NCBI GenBank assembly: GCA_030267565.1
Contig: BRXU01000013.1
Coordinates: 660,001-724,000 of the forward strand
Direction: 5' to 3'
DNA length: 64,000 nt
Origin: Pleodorina starrii
Lineage: Eukaryota > Chlorophyta > Chlorophyceae > Chlamydomonadales > Volvocaceae
The notes beneath the pieces were generated by a model that searched no databases, was not told the origin of the DNA, and saw nothing but the letters and a program-made list of their open reading frames with translations. A program made the translations under genes and the position numbers. Below, one piece after another: positions 18,501 through 25,100 of this stretch (the first letter of the stretch is position 1; each line of letters opens with the position of its first letter).

Positions 18501-21149
18501 ACCTTGGGCGGCCGCTGCTGCAGCAACAAGGCTGGGGATGGGGGAGACACATCCGAGCCTCCTGTGTTTGCATCCAGGCCCCTTTTCGCGCGCACGCCAT
18601 ATCGATGGGTCCATATTAACAAGATGCGTCCAGTACAGGTGGGAAAGCACGGGGCAGAAGGCTAGGCGGGGAGGAACGGGGGGAAACGTACCGTGGGCGG
18701 CCGCTGCTGCAGCAACAAGGCTGGGGATGGGGGAGACACATCCGAGCCTCCTGTGTTTGCATCCAGGCCCCTTTTCGCGCGCACGCCATATCGATGGGTC
18801 CATATTAACAAGATGCGTCCAGTACAGGTGGGAAAGCACGGGGCAGAAGGCTAGGCGGGGAGGAACGGGGGGAAACGTACCTTGGGCGGCCGCTGCTGCA
18901 GCAACAAGGCTGGGGATGGGGGAGACACATCCGAGCCTCCTGTGTTTGCATCCAGGCCCCTTTTCGCGCGCACGCCATATCGATGGGTCCATATTAACAA
19001 GATGCGTCCAGTACAGGTGGGAAAGCACGGGGCAGAAGGCTAGGCGGGGAGGAACGGGGGGAAACGTACCGTGGGCGGCCGCTGCTGCAGCAACAAGGCT
19101 GGGGATGGGGGAGACACATCCGAGCCTCCTGTGTTTGCATCCAGGCCCCTTTTCGCGCGCACGCCATATCGATGGGTCCATATTAACAAGATGCGTCCAG
19201 TACAGGTGGGAAAGCACGGGGCAGAAGGCTAGGCGGGGAGGAACGGGGGGAAACGTACCTTGGGCGGCCGCTGCTGCAGCAACAAGGCTGGGGATGGGGG
19301 AGACACATCCGAGCCTCCTGTGTTTGCATCCAGGCCCCTTTTCGCGCGCACGCCATATCGATGGGTCCATATTAACAAGATGCGTCCAGTACAGGTGGGA
19401 AAGCACGGGGCAGAAGGCTAGGCGGGGAGGAACGGGGGGAAACGTACCTTGGGCGGCCGCTGCTGCAGCAACAAGGCTGGGGATGGGGGAGACACATCCG
19501 AGCCTCCTGTGTTTGCATCCAGGCCCCTTTTCGCGCGCACGCCATATCGATGGGTCCATATTAACAAGATGCGTCCAGTACAGGTGGGAAAGCACGGGGC
19601 AGAAGGCTAGGCGGGGAGGAACGGGGGGAAACGTACCGTGGGCGGCCGCTGCTGCAGCAACAAGGCTGGGGATGGGGGAGACACATCCGAGCCTCCTGTG
19701 TTTGCATCCAGGCCCCTTTTCGCGCGCACGCCATATCGATGGGTCCATATTAACAAGATGCGTCCAGTACAGGTGGGAAAGCACGGGGCAGAAGGCTAGG
19801 CGGGGAGGAACGGGGGGAAACGTACCTTGGGCGGCCGCTGCTGCAGCAACAAGGCTGGGGATGGGGGAGACACATCCGAGCCTCCTGTGTTTGCATCCAG
19901 GCCCCTTTTCGCGCGCACGCCATATCGATGGGTCCATATTAACAAGATGCGTCCAGTACAGGTGGGAAAGCACGGGGCAGAAGGCTAGGCGGGGAGGAAC
20001 GGGGGGAAACGTACCGTGGGCGGCCGCTGCTGCAGCAACAAGGCTGGGGATGGGGGAGACACATCCGAGCCTCCTGTGTTTGCATCCAGGCCCCTTTTCG
20101 CGCGCACGCCATATCGATGGGTCCATATTAACAAGATGCGTCCAGTACAGGTGGGAAAGCACGGGGCAGAAGGCTAGGCGGGGAGGAACGGGGGGAAACG
20201 TACCTTGGGCGGCCGCTGCTGCAGCAACAAGGCTGGGGATGGGGGAGACACATCCGAGCCTCCTGTGTTTGCATCCAGGCCCCTTTTCGCGCGCACGCCA
20301 TATCGATGGGTCCATATTAACAAGATGCGTCCAGTACAGGTGGGAAAGCACGGGGCAGAAGGCTAGGCGGGGAGGAACGGGGGGAAACGTACCGTGGGCG
20401 GCCGCTGCTGCAGCAACAAGGCTGGGGATGGGGGAGACACATCCGAGCCTCCTGTGTTTGCATCCAGGCCCCTTTTCGCGCGCACGCCATATCGATGGGT
20501 CCATATTAACAAGATGCGTCCAGTACAGGTGGGAAAGCACGGGGCAGAAGGCTAGGCGGGGAGGAACGGGGGGAAACGTACCGTGGGCGGCCGCTGCTGC
20601 AGCAACAAGGCTGGGGATGGGGGAGACACATCCGAGCCTCCTGTGTTTGCATCCAGGCCCCTTTTCGCGCGCACGCCATATCCATGGGTCCATACTAGCA
20701 AGATGCGTCCAGTACAGGTGGGAAAGCACGGGGCAGAAGGCTAGGCGGGGAGGAACGGGGGGAAACGTACCGTGGGCGGCCGCTGCTGCAGCAACAAGGC
20801 TGGGGATGGGGGAGACACATCCGAGCCTCCTGTGTTTGCATCCAGGCCCCTTTTCGCGCGCACGCCATATCCATGGGTCCATACTAGCAAGATGCGTCCA
20901 GTACAGGTGGGAAAGCACGGGGCAGAAGGCTAGGCGGGGAGGAAGGCTGGGCGGGGAGGAATGGAACCTTGCAGGAACTGGTGGGGTAACCGTAGAGGGA
21001 CGGGGATACGCACAGTTGACTCTCTTGTTTGAGCAAGGCCCGCTCCGACCGCGCACTAAGCGAACGAGGCATGGGGATGTCAGGGAGCGCGGGGGAAAGC
21101 CGGGCGCGGTTGGTGGGGGTGGCCGGGCACGGTGAGGGTGGCCGGGCAC
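6519..21149 (-). CDS. Single 4876-codon open frame: satellite + LINE-A polyprotein + LINE-B RT (composite, not one normal gene)
   Basis: Reading right to left, the frame crosses 36 satellite monomers (63 codons each), then LINE-A (APE, RT, RNase H), then a truncated LINE-B RT. It ends just inside the left satellite after YADDLSLFAATKRRF. There is no stop in 14.6 kb. The satellite is also open on the opposite strand, so its openness follows from composition and a 3n period. A real LINE-A start is more likely near 14031 (MTKYVHSKK) than at 21149. I regard the frame as a recombination product containing one intact LINE ORF2, not as a cellular gene. Confidence 0.55.
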   Translation of the reverse strand: MPGHPHRARPPPPTAPGFPPRSLTSPCLVRLVRGRSGPCSNKRVNCAYPRPSTVTPPVPARFHSSPPSLPPRLAFCPVLSHLYWTHLASMDPWIWRAREKGPGCKHRRLGCVSPIPSLVAAAAAAHGTFPPVPPRLAFCPVLSHLYWTHLASMDPWIWRAREKGPGCKHRRLGCVSPIPSLVAAAAAAHGTFPPVPPRLAFCPVLSHLYWTHLVNMDPSIWRAREKGPGCKHRRLGCVSPIPSLVAAAAAAHGTFPPVPPRLAFCPVLSHLYWTHLVNMDPSIWRAREKGPGCKHRRLGCVSPIPSLVAAAAAAQGTFPPVPPRLAFCPVLSHLYWTHLVNMDPSIWRAREKGPGCKHRRLGCVSPIPSLVAAAAAAHGTFPPVPPRLAFCPVLSHLYWTHLVNMDPSIWRAREKGPGCKHRRLGCVSPIPSLVAAAAAAQGTFPPVPPRLAFCPVLSHLYWTHLVNMDPSIWRAREKGPGCKHRRLGCVSPIPSLVAAAAAAHGTFPPVPPRLAFCPVLSHLYWTHLVNMDPSIWRAREKGPGCKHRRLGCVSPIPSLVAAAAAAQGTFPPVPPRLAFCPVLSHLYWTHLVNMDPSIWRAREKGPGCKHRRLGCVSPIPSLVAAAAAAQGTFPPVPPRLAFCPVLSHLYWTHLVNMDPSIWRAREKGPGCKHRRLGCVSPIPSLVAAAAAAHGTFPPVPPRLAFCPVLSHLYWTHLVNMDPSIWRAREKGPGCKHRRLGCVSPIPSLVAAAAAAQGTFPPVPPRLAFCPVLSHLYWTHLVNMDPSIWRAREKGPGCKHRRLGCVSPIPSLVAAAAAAHGTFPPVPPRLAFCPVLSHLYWTHLVNMDPSIWRAREKGPGCKHRRLGCVSPIPSLVAAAAAAQGTFPPVPPRLAFCPVLSHLYWTHLVNMDPSIWRAREKGPGCKHRRLGCVSPIPSLVAAAAAAQGTFPPVPPRLAFCPVLSHLYWTHLVNMDPSIWRAREKGPGCKHRRLGCVSPIPSLVAAAAAAQGTFPPVPPRLAFCPVLSHLYWTHLVNMDPSIWRAREKGPGCKHRRLGCVSPIPSLVAAAAAAQGTFPPVPPRLAFCPVLSHLYWTHLVNMDPSIWRAREKGPGCKHRRLGCVSPIPSLVAAAAAAHGTFPPVPPRLAFCPVLSHLYWTHLVNMDPSIWRAREKGPGCKHRRLGCVSPIPSLVAAAAAAQGTFPPVPPRLAFCPVLSHLYWTHLVNMDPSIWRAREKGPGCKHRRLGCVSPIPSLVAAAAAAHGTFPPVPPRLAFCPVLSHLYWTHLVNMDPSIWRAREKGPGCKHRRLGCVSPIPSLVAAAAAAHGTFPPVPPRLAFCPVLSHLYWTHLVNMDPSIWRAREKGPGCKHRRLGCVSPIPSLVAAAAAAQGTFPPVPPRLAFCPVLSHLYWTHLVNMDPSIWRAREKGPGCKHRRLGCVSPIPSLVAAAAAAQGTFPPVPPRLAFCPVLSHLYWTHLVNMDPSIWRARGKGPGCKHRRLGCVSPIPSLVAAAAAAQGTFPPVPPRLAFCPVLSHLYWTHLVNMDPSIWRAREKGPGCKHRRLGCVSPIPSLVAAAAAAHGTFPPVPPRLAFCPVLSHLYWTHLVNMDPSIWRAREKGPGCKHRRLGCVSPIPSLVAAAAAAHGTFPPVPPRLAFCPVLSHLYWTHLVNMDPSIWRAREKGPGCKHRRLGCVSPIPSLVAAAAAAHGTFPPVPPRLAFCPVLSHLYWTHLVNMDPSIWRAREKGPGCKHRRLGCVSPIPSLVAAAAAAQGTFPPVPPRLAFCPVLSHLYWTHLASMDPWIWRAREKGPGCKHRRLGCVSPIPSLVAAAAAAHGTFPPVPPRLAFCPVLSHLYWTHLVNMDPSIWRAREKGPGCKHRRLGCVSPIPSLVAAAAAAHGTFPPVPPRLAFCPVLSHLYWTHLVNMDPSIWRAREKGPGCKHRRLGCVSPIPSLVAAAAAAHGTFPPVPPRLAFCPVLSHLYWTHLVNMDPSIWRAREKGPGCKHRRLGCVSPIPSLVAAAAAAQGTFPPVPPRLAFCPVLSHLYWTHLVNMDPSIWRAREKGPGCKHRRLGCVSPIPSLVAAAAAAHGTFPPVPPRLAFCPVLSHLYWTHLVNMDPSIWRAREKGPGCKHRRLGCVSPIPSLVAAAAAAHGTFPPVPPRLAFCPVLSHLYWTHLVNMDPSIWRAREKGPGCKHRRLGCVSPIPSLVAAAAAAQGTFPPVPPRLAFCPVLSHLYWTHLVNMDPSIWRAREKGPGCKHRRLGCVSPIPSLVAAAAAAQGTFPPVPPRLAFCPVLSHLYWTHLVNMDPSIWRAREKGPGCKHRRLGCVSPIPSLVAAAATPTRGTMRPPPEPPTPRTQQRKRRADKPPTSQPRPKPKPGPQQQHMTKYVHSKKPRKEAPAAPAEAPRVATTVLPVPTTGDPRPGHLKILTMNTRGLQGHREGIRHMLDEHKPDVVVLTETKMSAHHRRAIAGVKRTLQPYQTYMSNHPHDRNPTTRQAGVMIGVADRFSRQGSATAEPVPSELSGYIVHVRIAPPGSTALHVIGVYCPADPAARQKIYDYGRAAATQANAKGEHLVMAGDWNATLKLSDRSTGTCNATDRAHRRFSIETDLKPVDTVRREYTYTQTQQGYDTHHSRIDDVLLAAQTSAAAAMEGKAYEQVYECGGNFDHKPLCTFLPLAGIRLLPAPAAQPPPDHTPGSWSRIQLPVQKESKTKARMEMEATLTDAIAHLLDGLRPAHEVISAASTQLERAACKEEARQILAHLRDHEAVQTTNVASLSHELGSLLMRCLGILESHCQHKPPRTGRLHARRGTGKRISRLYDEHKALKCELTRILRAPRPDTPPHQAPDAPRPENTDAATPQPPPRPTQLIAPENPNPPEITAARARDDPELRETPETSALRAAIREKGEDIRKLTTETRKLHASKARKQFQRLLARKPKQAHKQILEPDDQPRGITAIRHPADGHLCTTSEGILDALHAHFASLARPISGPRTGKYLPSEAPRNYPWETPGAPDPLKRGLARWDSAPPSLLPGIIDPCNFRACLDHLARNKAPGPDGIPNELLQTLPTDLQTAIHHLITTMWVKAEIPPHWTQSDTVLIPKKGDPLLIKNKRPIALANTLYKLYTSHITLNIVTFSEQAHIFTEAQEGYLRQRNTERQIQNVLHAIEDAGLTSRDLYLLYIDFTSAFNTIDHDKLLMIMYDLGYPEDLIEVVANLYSRATTRIRTEHGCTAEIAIERGTIQGDTLSPVLFIIYMEPLLRWLHSGGRGYRYGCLQADENDRHHFSSGAFADDLVVLTNTVSDMRTQCTKIERYARWGALKVNVGKCQLQGILHGRARSDTDLSRGPGTQKYKAILERLLKDQIRIDDVPIPYEPPTGSYKYLGVHITPTLDWTTQMAYTRAEIDRRGQSIQNSLATPDQRINMIKTLIHPFVAYSLPTMAYTPHDIASLDAQIAGIAKRSYGLKMGFPTRAILGPISRLGLGVGTLRTLYAVRAAKTLVLSLNDRGRLGAVTRALLHLQSRYMGTIPAHTFKRECRHYTTLKQLALVHEAGIELTDRGSTYEPAAGSLIHLIGAHNTTAEPKDLALLFRCVQPLLELGLDLRALKDKNTGAHLITTDQLQRIGGRKVGPRHRIALNQLSLALNADPSVRARAPRHRGVAPLPPELRLLTDDPHLTDIAKEATRPTPIPHGTLRKYVLAKPRDPADTVPAAPAGTPPPRPGATTPRVETGTQNAAAPSGTATTPESRRPAARPAARRHQPQRKTDSELLKAYLLRQNLKPVDGITDAEAIGWEPRQTPLTLQHCERILRHPLHRGLTSKVGPAERLLRMLHGETAWPAGTPVQYGLSITQLLFGDQERVACIKAEIRKRVAVSTPKPKRQRTTDSATRDTHRTYYLVEWERTVITKGAIALYTENGYHPKAVHRYESSTDPTHPETIVEVEWAPTEDEESRLASQDNWTELRNAFRHRRAMEAEQDPGRMENARDRHLTEWQQQGRWETECLNVTRGQRLLRQYVEIKVQPGNPDRDIHPPGRYTVQIGNRNGTHRHVPWDGSGDIPDGLQAIGMAFVYDPQGRCVGQVSASRLRSLWLRYSDAQQKRPEEHAQIAAAGGFAEDVARLLLRYRDGGGTKAHPIREAHERRISERLMKRLMTALGAATERFASPLNVADSTAIYYSRYPEDQLFGANHDAYSQPCTGVSVAHPEPKPDEGHHALRWALGWADATRSTDNPTATLLLLPTSQTAPYTRYLTHPLVTMIGTIDAFSGTGDLYSEVSLDAPKPYPNGLTLLLVSNESGRAYGTSLRRALAMTAARHVATGPALPWTPPQWVRKRVRSMTEKPPAAAVPSRTCDNIPTEEGRATFLAFSAKYALRYNAQDAIYTDGSVQKIKDGEEERHLLGAAAVDALTNTTLHIDVNAGHQGCQTITRCELSAIHQGLQMRRGTLHDEAHLTIWTDSAASLHLIKKMINNPHKLQLSKHKALLEQIVLILKRRAACNLTTSLLKVKAHTGVTYNEKADKAAVQAARGLSKLDHSAPRRDVNTWREYFDALYNNEVNPFNEVRADYILNLITGRPLVASRDWAGTESVARNQRVVAAASLSAPFTLAEVIAALKSLRNHKSPGLELAPAECYKYATRSIENKEEFVLAPYLLRLLEHIRSTGDYPKQFEVSVITPLLKKGDAHEPSNYRGLAVGGALSKLYAFLLDRRLKAWGEGCGARSPYQGGFRPKRGTMHNLFLVRHLTDRCRRDHPNAPGQGLFICQIDFEKAFDRVNWGLLWTRLEERGVKGAALEALKRCYERVELRVKVNGATGEAFPSSQGVKQGCPMSPTLFGFFVEGYADYVDALDVALPVAMAAQDCTNVEGRRVPLALYADDLSLFAATKRRFNMDASC
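6541..7590 (-). mobile_element. Truncated second copy of LINE-B RT
   Basis: Starts in frame after LINE-A at RDVNTWREYFDALY and runs through the RT (HKSPGLELAPAECYK, QIDFEKAFDRVN, KQGCPMSPTLF, LALYADDLSLF). It stops 7 codons past the active site, where satellite sequence resumes. It is closely related to the plus-strand copy at 985-2040 but not identical. It keeps the original frame at the site where the other copy has a 4-bp insertion. It lacks both the endonuclease and the 3' half, so a normal target-primed insertion cannot explain its ends. Confidence 0.88.
7590..14166 (-). mobile_element. LINE-A: APE - RT - unknown region - RNase H non-LTR retrotransposon
   Basis: Minus strand, uninterrupted coding. 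The APE endonuclease lies at about 13910-13180: ILTMNTRGL, VVLTETKM, GDWNATL, SRIDDVLLA and FDHKPL. The RT lies at about 12100-11000: VLIPKKGDP, YIDFTSAFNTID, IQGDTLSPVLF and the active site FADDLVVL near 11300-11325. RNase H lies at about 8110-7600 with all four catalytic positions visible: YTDGS, CELSAI, WTDSAAS and NEKADKAA. Between RT and RNase H are some 2.5 kb of coding sequence without a recognised domain. APE+RT+RNase H points to the I superclade or the algal RandI/Dualen group. No REL-type second endonuclease (the Dualen hallmark) was recognised, so the clade is left open. Its 3' end is fused directly to LINE-B, with no 3' UTR or tail. Confidence 0.85.
14167..20943. repeat. 189-bp satellite array, 36 monomers
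   Basis: Monomer starts (GCTGCTGCAGC) fall exactly every 189 bp from 14167 to 20782, giving 36 copies. Each carries NotI (GCGGCCGC), PstI and usually ClaI (ATCGAT) sites. Copies are nearly identical. Main variants are A or G in GAAC(A/G)GGGG, G or T in TACC(G/T)TGGG, and a CCATGG/CTAGCAAG form in monomers 9, 35 and 36. Period 189 equals 63 codons, and both strands are open in at least one frame. The right end decays at 20930-20950. Confidence 0.97.
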
Positions 21150-22199
21150 GGCGGGGGTGGCCGGGCACGGTGTTTGTGTCGTCGTTTCAGGTCCTTGCTT
21201 CGGATTATTTTATTCTTTCCAATCAACAATTCTTGCATGCTTCATGAAACCGGTAGTACGCCGCGCATCGCCCAAGCACGCACCAGCTGCCCTCACAACG
21301 CTGTTAGCCCCATTCCCATATCTTCAGCAGAATTTCCATATATCCCAATCGTGTTCAAGGTGAACATCCGCATATTCTTGAAAAGCATTGGTTTCACGCG
21401 CCAGGCTCCAATAAACAAGCGAAATGGTAACAAATGTACGTGGTCTTCATCGTTTCGAAAGGCTGCACCGCCTGTGGTCGTCTGGGCACAACATTCAGCA
21501 ACCATGGCACTGCATCTCGCCCTTTCGAGCGTCGGAAAGCAAGGACGCGGTCGGTCAAAGACTATGGTCATTTCCTTAACATGAATACAGGTCTTGCGCA
21601 ACTTTAGTCAGCACATTTCCGGTCGTTTAGACATCGTCCGTTTCCCGTCCGGAGCCTCGTCTAGCAGGCTGTCGTACCCCGTCCGGCCGGCGTCGATAAC
21701 CGAAAACATCCTGCGGGTGCTCGTACTTACGGCGGTCGCGCGATTACGACAGTGTGGCTTTCCTTTTGTGCGATCACAACTGCCGGGAAACAGGAAGGCA
21801 TAACGTTGCGGAAATGTTGGAGTTCCATAGTGTACTTCAGGGCTTTCATACAGATACTCGGTCGGGTGCACTGAAGTACTAAGTATCTGTGCGTCGCACC
21901 GCAGAACGCTAATGACATTCATCATCGAAAGACACTAGCAAAGCCATATGCAATTTACAGCGGCGTGGAAAAGTACCCAAGGCGAGCCGGATGCCGTACA
22001 CCCCGTAGCATTTTTGTTTGTTGCCAGTCAGCGATGTTCTACGTTTTTTAACTTATGGCATGTTTTACCTCGTACTGATTATGAAATTAACCCAATGTAA
22101 CAAGGTCCACGTGTTATTGCCTCGGAGCTCCGCCGCGTCGAAGTTGTACTTGCGCATCAGGCTTTCCCATCCCTACGGTACCATTTAACAGTTAGGGTT
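20944..22199. other. Right flank of the satellite and upstream region of the kinase gene
   Basis: A 19-bp unit containing GGGTGGCCGGGCACGG is repeated three times at 21117-21172. The remaining kilobase has lower GC and looks unique. Short open frames exist on both strands (for example 21293-21601 and 21608-21925, minus), but none shows a domain or splice pattern I can support. The stretch just before 22200 should hold the kinase promoter and 5' UTR. GTTAGGGTTA at 22191 is the immediate upstream context of the start codon. Confidence 0.5.
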
Positions 22200-25100
22200 A
22201 TGCAAAAAAAACTGCCATGGGTCATGTTCTTGTTGCTTTTCCTTGCGGCTGCGGACCTGGCGCATTTCCCGTCAGTTGGCAAAGCCCAGCCCGCCGAGGG
22301 ACCGACACCAATACGTGCTCATACTAGCACCGAAGTACGCTGCTCGACTGGCGTGCAGCTGGCGTCAGCAATGGCGGAGCCCTCGGTGGACTCAGCAGTG
22401 CTGATGAACGACCTCAAGCTGGTCGATGGCGACTTCGTGGCGGCCCAGCCGCCGTCCGGCCTCATTGTGCTGAAGCGGAACTTCACCATTCGAGGAGGGA
22501 ACGCCGCCAGACCGACCCTCGTCGACCTCAACTATCTCCGCGTCAAGGTACGCCCTCCGGCCATCCTCCTGCCCCGGACCGCGCTGACGCGCGCATGCGC
22601 AACGAAGCTGCGACCCTCTTCTACGTGAACCCCGTCAAACCTGCCCGTACTGTATACGCGCTTCTGCTGCCCAGCATTACTAGCACACGATGAAAGGTGT
22701 ACAGACGGCGCCAGTGCTGCATCGTGCTGTTCTATTCCGTGATGTGGGTTACGGCCCCGTCGCTGTGCTCGACTTGCGTGATGCGTACGTCGGCGACGCG
22801 GAGCCCCGGAGCGCTCCCGTCACTCGAAGGCAGGCTGCATGTCGACCACGGGGGTTTGGGCCGTGGCAGCTGCACAGACTGGCACAGAAGTAGCTGTACA
22901 CAGCTGTAGACACGGCGGCGCTGCGGTTGACACCGACACCGCAGCTGCTGTAGCTGGGATCGAAGGCGCCGGGGCCGGATGCCCGCCCTGCTCTATACCT
23001 TGCACCTCATGCTTCCCGGTGCGGCGTGCAGACGCTCTTCGGTCCCTGGCTGCCTGTCTGCCTTCCCGACCACCCGGCTGCCTGCCTGGCTGCCTGACCG
23101 CCCTTCTGGTTGGCTGCTGCCCAACTGCCCGGCTGTCTGCCTGGCTGGCTGGCTGCCTGGCTGCCTGGCTGGCTGGCTGGCTGGGGCCTCCCAGTGGGTA
23201 TTTCCCGGCGCCTCCGGGCGTGGCGTGGAACACTACCGGTACATGCGTGCCGTGAAACACAAGTACGGCAGTACCACCTCGGCTCCGTTCACCGCTCACA
23301 TGGCCAGCTGACTCTCGCTGGTGATGCCACCACTTCCTGCCGCACTCGGCAGCTTTGAAGATGTGGGAAACCCGCCACTGCAGCGTGCCGCCGCCGCCGC
23401 AGCAGCAGGAACAGCAGCAGCGGCATATCAGGACAGCTCCCTCGCTCACTTCCGCAAGCGGAATCCGAAGCGTCCGCGCAATGTGCCCAGGGCCAGACTA
23501 GCGGGCCTGCACTGATCACGACACCAAGGTCGCTAGGGCAGCAAAGAGCGGCGGGATTGCCGAGCGCTGCTTGACGCATGGTTGTACTGCGGTGGTTGTT
23601 CGGTTGTGTAACTGCTGCAGGTCCGATTGTACGGCCGGTTGACGCTGGAGCTCCATAACCTGTTTCTGGTCAACTACCGACGCGGCTCCGCCACGCAGCA
23701 GCCAGGGTTCGACGTGCTGACTGCTGTACCCGACCCGGGCGGCCACGTGGCGACCATCCGAATGCACGGCTGCTGCATCGTGTATAAATTCTGCTTCCCA
23801 GCAACTGTTGCCAGGTACGAGCATGTGTACTGCTGTAGGGCGTGTGTGTACGGATTCGTACGACATAGTACTAGGTGCCACAACGGTTATGTATGTTTCA
23901 GTGAAGCGGACCGCAGGGGGGTGTTGTGTTTTTGTAACTGGCCTTGCGGCAGCCGGACAAGTACGACAGAATAAAGCGACAGAATCAAGCAACGGATTAT
24001 CATGGTTTGGCCGCGAATCTGTGTGCGGGCTATCCGTAGAGCTCCAGAGCTGACGGCTTAACTCTGCCGAGAGCGTATGGGCATATGTGGCGCCGATGCG
24101 CCACATGTGTCGTAATGCGGCAAGCGAGCAGATGCCGGCGGTCGGCCCTTACCCCCTCCAACCTTCCCCTGATGCCTGTTGCCTGCCTCGTTGGCTGATT
24201 GGCCCGTGTTGCGCCACATCCGGCTCAGTCCTGCTCTGTTCTGTTCTCCTCTGTTCGATATCGCAGAGAATCGTTCAAGAGTGTCACGCGGCCCCCGGAC
24301 ATCCCGGGCAACACCACTTTCACAGTGCCGTATCCATCGCCGTACGTCTGTGCAAATAGTACGGAATACGTCGCCGGCTGGTCGCCGCCGCCGCCGCAGC
24401 AGCAGCAGCAGCTTGCTGCGGTGGCGACGGCGCCGCCGCCCCCGTCAGACGGGGCGGCCGACGGCATAAGCGGTCCCCGGGTGCCGTACGGCTGCTTTAA
24501 GCAGGCGACGTTCTTAAATGACGTTGCGGTGTACGGCGGCGACATGGACGAGAACGGAATTCCGGTAGCTAACAGCACCAAGTATCAGGTGAGGTTGTTG
24601 AGGTTAATGAGTAGGGTAGGGTGCGGTTTCCTTCAAGTGTGGGTTTTGGGGTTTTAGGGTTTTTTGGTTTTTAGTGCAAGGCGCCAGGTTTCTGCAACAG
24701 CGCAGGCTTGGCCTTTTCGGCGATGGGCGCCAACCTACCGGACCCACCGGCTGGTCCCAACCTACCAGGTGGCCGACCGAAGCCAACGGCTTTTCTTTTC
24801 GTTGGTCAAATAGAGTCGCCAAGTTTGACCTCCGCACACCGACGCCTTGTGCCGCTCCGCCGCAAACCAACCCCATCAACCGAAGGATCAGTATCCTCGT
24901 CCGTGTGCGCAGGTGCACGCCCTCAACACGTCGGCCCTGTGCCTGGATGTGCTGTCAACGGCTTGCATCGCAACATTAGGACCGCTGGGCTGCCTGCTGT
25001 ACTCCATGGTTCCGGGGATGGTGCAGCCTCCGCCCGCCGCCGCCGCCGCCGGCGGCGGCGGCGGTGGCACGGGCGAGCAGGGAGCCAGCCGTCGGCAGCC

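Noticed and set aside
14167..20943. The regular array as a CRISPR
   Set aside because: The whole 189-bp unit is repeated with no unique spacers, and the context is eukaryotic. It is a satellite.
13756..21135. A 2459-codon plus-strand open frame through the satellite
   Set aside because: It is the antisense of the LINE-A and satellite frame. Its repeats are only the other strand of the 189-bp monomers, it has no domain, and it starts inside the antisense of the LINE-A endonuclease region.
22839..23255. Cys/Leu/Pro-rich ORFs in the first kinase intron
   Set aside because: They arise from CTGC/CTGG low-complexity repeats, and splicing exon 22200-22547 to 23621 keeps the kinase frame without them.
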